A model generated the notes under the pieces. The model was not told the origin of the DNA and made no database searches. It saw only the letters and a list, made by a program, of their open reading frames with translations. From assembly GCA_035610835.1 (NCBI GenBank), contig CM069445.1, forward strand, positions 36,532,656 through 36,596,655: a stretch of DNA of 64,000 bases. The letters are read 5' to 3'. Shown one piece after another: positions 57,966 to 64,000 of this stretch (position 1 is the first letter of the stretch; every line of letters starts with the position of its first letter). The position numbers and the translations under genes were made by a program. Origin of the DNA: Ophiura sarsii. Taxonomy: Eukaryota; Echinodermata; Ophiuroidea; Amphilepidida; Ophiuridae.

Positions 57966-58824
57966 TTTTTAAAAATTGCATGTTGAGATGATGACGTTTT
58001 TTATTTTTTTGTATGATAAGTATGATATTTTGTACTATATATATAACTTCGCGATTTCGGATCCATAATTATTTTTCTAGCATGCCCAATGTCATGCTTG
58101 CCTGACACCTCCGAAAACGAATACAATGTACGGTTTGGAACTCTGTTGATAATAATGCAGTAGTGGTAAACCAACTGGTGTCATATTTGGGGATAGGTGC
58201 ATGAGAACAGTACGCACAAAATAATGCCTCCTGAATTTTGGATTGGTTGCCATGGTAACCAGGCCGCAGCCAATCAGGGGATTTCACATAGGTAATTTGA
58301 AAACGATCCAAATCTTGCTTACTTAATCACGCATTTTCGTTGTTTTGAGATATGGGCCTTTAAACACGTCATTAAATAATAAATAATAAATCATGAACAT
58401 TGGACCATCTGTTCTCCTGTAATCATTATGTTTAAATAAATTTGCTCAGGTATATCAGGGTGAGGAAACAATCAAATACATAAGAAATGCCGCAACCTGC
58501 GAGAATTAATGATATCAAATTGTTGCAAAATTAAAATAATTAATTATCAAACTTGTTAAGTCCAAAATAAAACACTTGAATTATATATTTAAATTTTACT
58601 TTGAAATCTCTCAAATATCGCCCATTATATTATGAACATGTAGGCCTAATCGCGTGGACTTCAGGTGGACTAATTGTTCATTTTAAACGGCCATATATGT
58701 GGAACCGTATGTCCGATTTGGATAAAATAAAAAACGTTTAATACAATGAACTGCAAACACCTTTTAGCACTTTAATCATCTCATTTTCTTCAATGCATAA
58801 TATTTATGACAATTTGATTGACTC

Positions 58825-58827
<3 letters not shown>

Positions 58828-58867
<40 letters not shown>
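58828..58867 (+). repeat. Poly-C tract (~40 nt)
   Basis: Uninterrupted C run in the GPCR intron. No transposon end was recognised beside it. Confidence 0.9.
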
Positions 58868-59225
58868 TTAGATGTTACGAGCATGCTGTCTGATTGTTTG
58901 CCTCTATAAGTTTTAGGATGTCTGCCAACATTTATTAAAATCCCAAAAATGTCTGTAGTAAAGTTGAGCTGAGTGTTGTTCTTAACTCAAATGTTTCATA
59001 CATTTACGGTTGTTAGCGGAACTTTGTGGAACCTTTTGTATGTGTTTGTTTTTACGTGTGTCTTATGCGAACTCAAATTGGTAAGTATTTTCTCATGCGA
59101 TATGGGTCTCACTCCGTGACCGATTTTGTGCAGATCCATTTATTCAGCCATATCTTTGATTCATATGAAATACACCGTCGACCATTATGGCATTGTTTCT
59201 CATCCTTTTTTTGTTGTTGTTGCAG

Positions 59226-59439
59226 ATTTCTATACGGAACAGCTTATAGATGGTTCGTACTTCTTGCATTCTTCAACTCCTGCGTAAACCCGATAATATA
59301 CGCCTTCAAAAACGAATCCTTTCGCAACGCTTTTCGAGAAATCATCACCGGTACTAGTGGAATGCGACGTGGCCAGAGCAGTATGGGCGATACCATGATG
59401 ACTGAAACACACAAGAGCAAACAGATCAGTAATATCTGA
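59226..59439 (+). CDS. Rhodopsin-like GPCR, exon 2, TM7 and C-tail
   Basis: Follows the acceptor ttttttgttgttgttgcag and completes the AG|A codon left by exon 1. It encodes FLYGTAYRWFVLLAFFNSC then VNPIIYAFKNESFR, i.e. TM7 with the NPxxY motif and helix 8, and a short Ser/Thr-rich tail ending KQISNI. An aataaa lies at 60242-60247, about 800 bp after the stop. The 3.4-kb intron (55804-59225) contains the 57712-57965 inverted-repeat element and a long C run. Confidence 0.88.
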
Positions 59440-61522
59440 ATCAGAAGTGGTCATTTAAGACCGAGATCTGAAAGCAAAAAGATTCGAGAAACGGAATCAC
59501 TAATGCTTAATTAAGACGAAGAAAAAAACCTGTTCAATGTACGGCCAGACGGACGGACCTTTACAGTTGTGTCGGTTGGTCTGACTTTTTTCCTTTAAAA
59601 TGACACAAAAAATAACACATTTTTGGACACACTAATGAAAATAACCCCCGAAAATTGTCGTTTGTACGTGAAATTTAGTTTTCCCCGAATTAAACCAATA
59701 GCTCGGTCGGGCTCGTAGAAAAGGGGTTTTTCCCCGTCGCAAAGCGCAATATTTTGATTCTGGCTATAATCATAGACCGTGAATACAGAGACAATCATGT
59801 CTATGGAAATCCCATTGAATTGTTGTTAAGAGCTCACACTATGTGCGTCTCGCTCACACTTGTATAGCTGGTATGTTTGATTAATTAATACGCACATTCA
59901 CTGATGCGATTGATGAAACACTCTTTATGAAGTTTTATAGACTTATATCAACTTACTATACTTTTAAATAACACCTACACTCTCGAACATGAGATCGATG
60001 GACAACAAGCACGTCTTTTCAAATCAATACTTAACGCATAATGGGAACGAGAGTGACGTTTTATTTATGAATTTTGAGATTTGTTTCATGAAAAAAAAAG
60101 TGAAAAAGACTATACGGGCTTTTGTTGCGCGATTTTAATCCGAGACGAGCATAGTTTCAATAGAAAGTAGTCACTTCGCCATCCATACCTTCACTATCTA
60201 TGATGTAATGTACAGTTAACCATTCAATGATTCATGTTTGAAATAAAACATGTTTGATGCATGACCCTGTTTCTTGTTTTCGAAAAACTTAAATGTATCG
60301 GTTGGCGTCTTGATCAGAATGTGATGATTAGCATACAGGGTGAGTCGGAAAGAACGGACACTTTTTCACAAAGACGCAACAAAGAATTAAGGCGTGCATA
60401 TTCAAAACCAATGGTAGTAGCACTATAAAGACTTTCATTCAAAAGAAGAATTTTAAAAATCGACCATTGCGTTATCATGTTACACTAAATGTTTTGGTAA
60501 AGCCCCAAATGTTGAAGCGATTCCACAGGAGCCATTACTCATGTATTATAATGAGGTTCGCTTTCTGAATCAGCTGAGATGCTTCGTTTCACTTTTCTTT
60601 CTTGAATTCAGGCATTATTACTCGTAGTTCCACAGTTCTCGTTATTTCCAGTCATTTTAAGATTGTGTATCTAACATTAAATATGCCTTTTCAGGTTTTC
60701 ATTGATTGGCATCTCTGAATAAGCCAGCGAACAACAATTATATGTTCAGGTATTGCCCTTCTGTGGATTTGCTTTAGAATCCCGGGTTCTACCGAAACTG
60801 TTGTAACATTATGACACAATGTTCGAATTCCAAAATTCTAATTCTTGGTCAAATATTATGTGATCTTTGTAGCTCTTTTATATGCAAGTCTGACATTTCT
60901 GTGGTGCTTTCACTAAAAAAAATTGCCCGTTCATTCTGACTAACTCAGTTGCAGATATTGACAGGTTGCATATCTGAAATGTTGGGACACGAAGAGGTCT
61001 GAAGAGCCAACAAAATAGTAGGCCTACTTATTTTACTCAGAGAAGTCACTTGACGAAATAAATACATATTTCCGATATCAACACAAGAAGTTCATGTCAG
61101 GATATGCTGTGAGGGTGTACTCTAAGGGTGTATCCGTGTAAATAGCACCTTCTTCATCATGTTCATGAACAATATAAATGTGAAACGGACCGGCTATTTG
61201 GTAAACCTTATTTGCAGAAAATAACAAAAGAAGATTAGAAAAAGCAATAGAATAAAGTAAATTATAACCGCACGAGCTGCATTTTAAGTATGTATTCCAT
61301 GTCCCATTTCAATAAATAAGGTGTAATCTTTAAAGTTAGAAATAAACTGCGCCAATAAAGTATCGAAACACTTACAAATGGTCAGATTTATCAGAACCTG
61401 AATTAGTATGCACAAAAATAATTAAATAATTCGATTCACAGTTATCTTCTGCGCATTTTGACACCTCTTTTGTTGCGATATGATGTTGTTTGGCGGATTT
61501 ATGGGCACTTGAGTGGCTTAAA
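59440..61522 (+). other. 3' UTR or flank of the GPCR gene and non-coding DNA with a mariner-type end
   Basis: catacagggtgagtcggaaa followed by gaacggacac at about 60334-60362 is a mariner-type terminus; its partner was not found. No other gene was recognised. Confidence 0.45.
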
Positions 61523-61843
61523 GTCGAATTCTAAAGTTGCAAAAGCTCCTATTCACTCCAATTCCAGAAAGGAACTCGCACAAAGCATCACACACAGACA
61601 AAATTAAGACAAAAGACACCAATTTGTTCTGTTTACTTAACCATGACAATTAATGATTGATTAATTATTGATTTATGCCTCCCATCTCTGACTCTTTTGT
61701 ATTGTTATTGAAAATGAATGCTGATATTCATTGCAATCGATTTATCCAACACGCGACATACACATCATTTAAAAAAGGCGGGCAAAATAATGATGATCTT
61801 ATTCGTTGCTGGAATAGGGGCTTTTGCAACTTTAGAATTCGAC
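61523..61843. repeat. 31-bp inverted repeat bounding 321 bp at the GPCR fragment end
   Basis: gtcgaattctaaagttgcaa aagctcctatt (61523-61553) recurs inverted at 61813-61843 with one mismatch. The right arm overlaps the last codons (DIVEF) and stop of the GPCR fragment. Confidence 0.7.
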
Positions 61844-62345
61844 AATGTCTCCACCCGGTTTCGGTCGTCTTGCTCTTTGCATATTTGGTTGGTTACGACG
61901 ATTATGAGAAGTTGTCGATGCATTATAATCTGCGTTGGCATTTTGAAGTCGCTCCGCTTGATATTGCATAGCTTGGAACATCCGGATGTAAGCGGCGCTC
62001 ATGACAGTCATGGGTATAAAGTAGGTGAATACAAAGACGACGACTCCAACAACTGCTTGAGAGAATTTATCATAGCGCTTAGTGGAGAGATTCAACAATA
62101 TCGAGATCAGCCACAACGGTTGCGCCGTACACCGCTTTTCTGACGCTTACATAGCGACGATGCATTATTGGGTGAACCACGTCAAGATATCGTTCTAACG
62201 ATACCCCAATCAAATTAAAAACAGATGCTTTTGCGGCGATCCAGAACATCACATTTTGAAATATCACCCGACAGTACAAATTACCCACTGCTCCGGAGAT
62301 ATATAAAGGACTATATTTGACTTGATGTCTATTGAACAAAATCAT
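61832..62345 (-). pseudogene. Rhodopsin-like GPCR fragment (about TM3 to ICL3), frameshifted
   Basis: On the - strand 62345-62095 encodes SGAVGNLYCRVIFQNVMFW, then FNLIGVSLERYLDVVHPI and KAVYGATVVA (TM3, ERY motif, start of TM4). The frame then shifts, and 62116-61832 encodes WLISILLNLSTKRYDKFSQ, VVVFVFTYFIPMTVMSAAYI (TM5) and a basic third loop RRNQPNMQRARRPKPGG. Extracellular loop 2 is short and lacks the usual Cys, which suggests a small deletion as well. TM1-2 and TM6-7 were not found nearby. It resembles the 55004 receptor only at class A level. It could be an exon of a larger gene, but the frameshift points to a pseudogene. Confidence 0.7.
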
Positions 62346-64000
62346 TGACTTAACTTGAGTCAGCCAGTGACTTGCCTTAACTTAACCTATTGGCGTGACT
62401 TGACCTGACTTGACTTGTTCTAAGTTACGTCCGTCTATGAATAATTTTGCCTTGTGATTCGGGGTCCAATAAAATGGTCCAAACTGTTATACGTATTTGT
62501 AGCTAGACCAGTTTGGACCATTATATTCTATTATAGAATTATTTTCTTTCTAACCCTTCAATTTAAAGCTTTCATTGCAATTGCACATAGCCTAGCTCGT
62601 ACGTAGATAAATAATACAAAATATTTAAGATTACGAATACAATGATCATGTACAACAATAGTTATTCATGTAAAATGTTCATATTAGAATTTTGAATCGT
62701 GCCATATTTCACTGTTTTAACACGCACAACTTCCGTTTTTGAAAAGCTTTAAAATATTGTTTGCTATAATAGATTTGATTTGATTATACGTATGAGTGAT
62801 ACATCCAGTCGTGTGGCGATAGGAACACACATTACCCGAAAATTGCGATAAAAGCTTTTGTATAGATATAATAAAGTCACGTTATTCACGACTGAGTCAA
62901 TGGGCCAATATAGTACACGCATTGATATAAATTATAGTTGAAGATGGTGCAGCGATTCTATTGTCTTGAGAATTCTTGATGATTTTGAAGATACAACTGG
63001 CTATCACCAATCAAAATCACACAATTTTCAGAAAAACAATCCAATTTAGTATATTGATATTTAAATGTGTTTAGCTCTACGAAAATAAAAAAGTCGAGAT
63101 TATGATCACGATGATAGTTCACCGGATCTCCATTTTCAAAGGACAATATTACCGAAATAACCACTGTATATTGGATTTATAGTGCCACTATAGCAATTTG
63201 GTAACTATTTAGAACTTTCAACTAAAGAAAAATATTAAAATCGATCATCCTAGTCTGAAACTCATCAACAAATCTCAAAATTGATTAAGGTAAATGTAAC
63301 TATGTCTCTTTGCTATGCCAATTTTGGTAATGGTCGTAAAATATCAATGCAGCTTCTTCTTTTTCTATTTTAGTGGCCAATTTAACAACAATTTAAATAG
63401 GTGACTATAAACATTTTAGGAATCAATGGGTTGATTTATATTGCCTATCCTTGTGTGCAAAACATAAATCTGCTATGGACTTGCTAATGCAGGTGTGCGT
63501 ATGTTTGAGGTTTGAGGTGACAGTGCTCGTTTGCGGTAATGTGTTACAAGGTGATGCAGGTAAAGGAAAGCGTACGTTATGCATCCGTATGTACCAGGGG
63601 TACATTATGAAAAGGCATTGTCAGATATATTAAAACCATAGTTAACTAAAATAGTTGATATTCTTATATAGAGGGTGTGGTTTGGGATATCAGCAGGCAA
63701 TTTGATTGGTTTGGGGCTGATTTTCAGCCGATACGCCCATACATTATATTATTAGTCAATCATTCGGCCGAGTGCACCAATGACGGGTAGCTGAAGAATA
63801 GCGCTACCTTGCTAGTAACTGAGGCGTAACCCAAAATTTTGAGAGCGCCAATGCGGGGTAAGCTACTAGGCTATTAACTGGCGGGTAATTTACGCTAAAT
63901 GTTATACCTGACCGGACCCAAGAGTAAGTTGGGGCATAACGTTTTATGCCACAAGTCAGTCGATTCTAGCAGTAGCGTAAATTTATTGTGAACATTGGAG
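62346..64000. other. Non-coding DNA, nothing recognised
   Basis: Only short open frames. A small hairpin (atggtccaaactg ... cagtttggaccat, about 62473-62521) is present. No missing GPCR exons were recognised. Confidence 0.4.

Noticed and set aside
57592..57972. 126-codon open frame in the GPCR intron
   Set aside because: It spans a MITE with inverted ends, has no recognisable domain and no splice support.
61675..62143. Two + strand open frames of 98 and 141 codons
   Set aside because: The second overlaps the - strand GPCR fragment, which has clear class A motifs; the first shows no domain.
1..64000. CRISPR arrays, rRNA operons, bacterial operons or intact tRNA genes
   Set aside because: None seen. 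The window is eukaryotic; the tRNA-like modules belong to SINE or MITE elements and lack complete cloverleafs.

Overview
The window is nuclear DNA of a metazoan, most likely a marine invertebrate deuterostome such as an echinoderm. The sequence shows AT-rich, gene-poor DNA, spliced genes with GT-AG introns, an intronless Toll-like receptor gene, and many small inverted-repeat transposons. The phylum is inference: no sequence search was possible.

Host genes. Three credible genes were found, all on the + strand. (1) A four-exon DNAJB9/ERdj4-like ER co-chaperone (CDS exons 13380-13602, 14219-14592, 16055-16106, 18737-18819; 243 aa; all splice phases agree). (2) A single-exon Toll-like receptor (48669-51455; 928 aa). 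(3) A two-exon rhodopsin-like GPCR (55004-55803 and 59226-59439; 337 aa). A frameshifted fragment of another rhodopsin-like GPCR lies on the - strand at 61832-62345. The three genes belong to different pathways (ER folding, innate immunity, signalling) and show no sign of joint function.

Mobile DNA, left part (1-10 kb). A MITE with about 40-bp inverted ends comes first. A Penelope-like element (PLE) follows on the - strand at 1180-4666, in the typical arrangement of a complete copy preceded by a 5'-truncated copy. Its repeated ends carry a hammerhead-like motif. A second, textbook-quality hammerhead motif lies at 6438-6479 outside that element. Next come a 31-bp inverted-repeat pair and a ~1.2-kb local duplication interrupted by a hAT-like MITE with a perfect 8-bp target duplication.

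Middle (10-35 kb). The DNAJB9-like introns hold piggyBac-like, foldback and long-TIR MITEs. Downstream are LINE remnants, hAT-like elements and TTAA-type MITEs. At 26990-29031 a ~13-bp motif recurs nine times at near-multiples of ~185 bp.

35-48 kb. A ~4.2-kb unit, which includes a LINE 3' fragment, is repeated in tandem two and a part times. Individual units carry private insertions. A PLE fragment, a SINE and an internally deleted mariner follow.

48-64 kb. The TLR and GPCR genes lie here, separated by MITEs and a minisatellite.

The most unusual material is non-coding: the hammerhead motifs, and two arrays in which a short motif recurs with roughly nucleosome-scale spacing while the DNA between shows no evident similarity.
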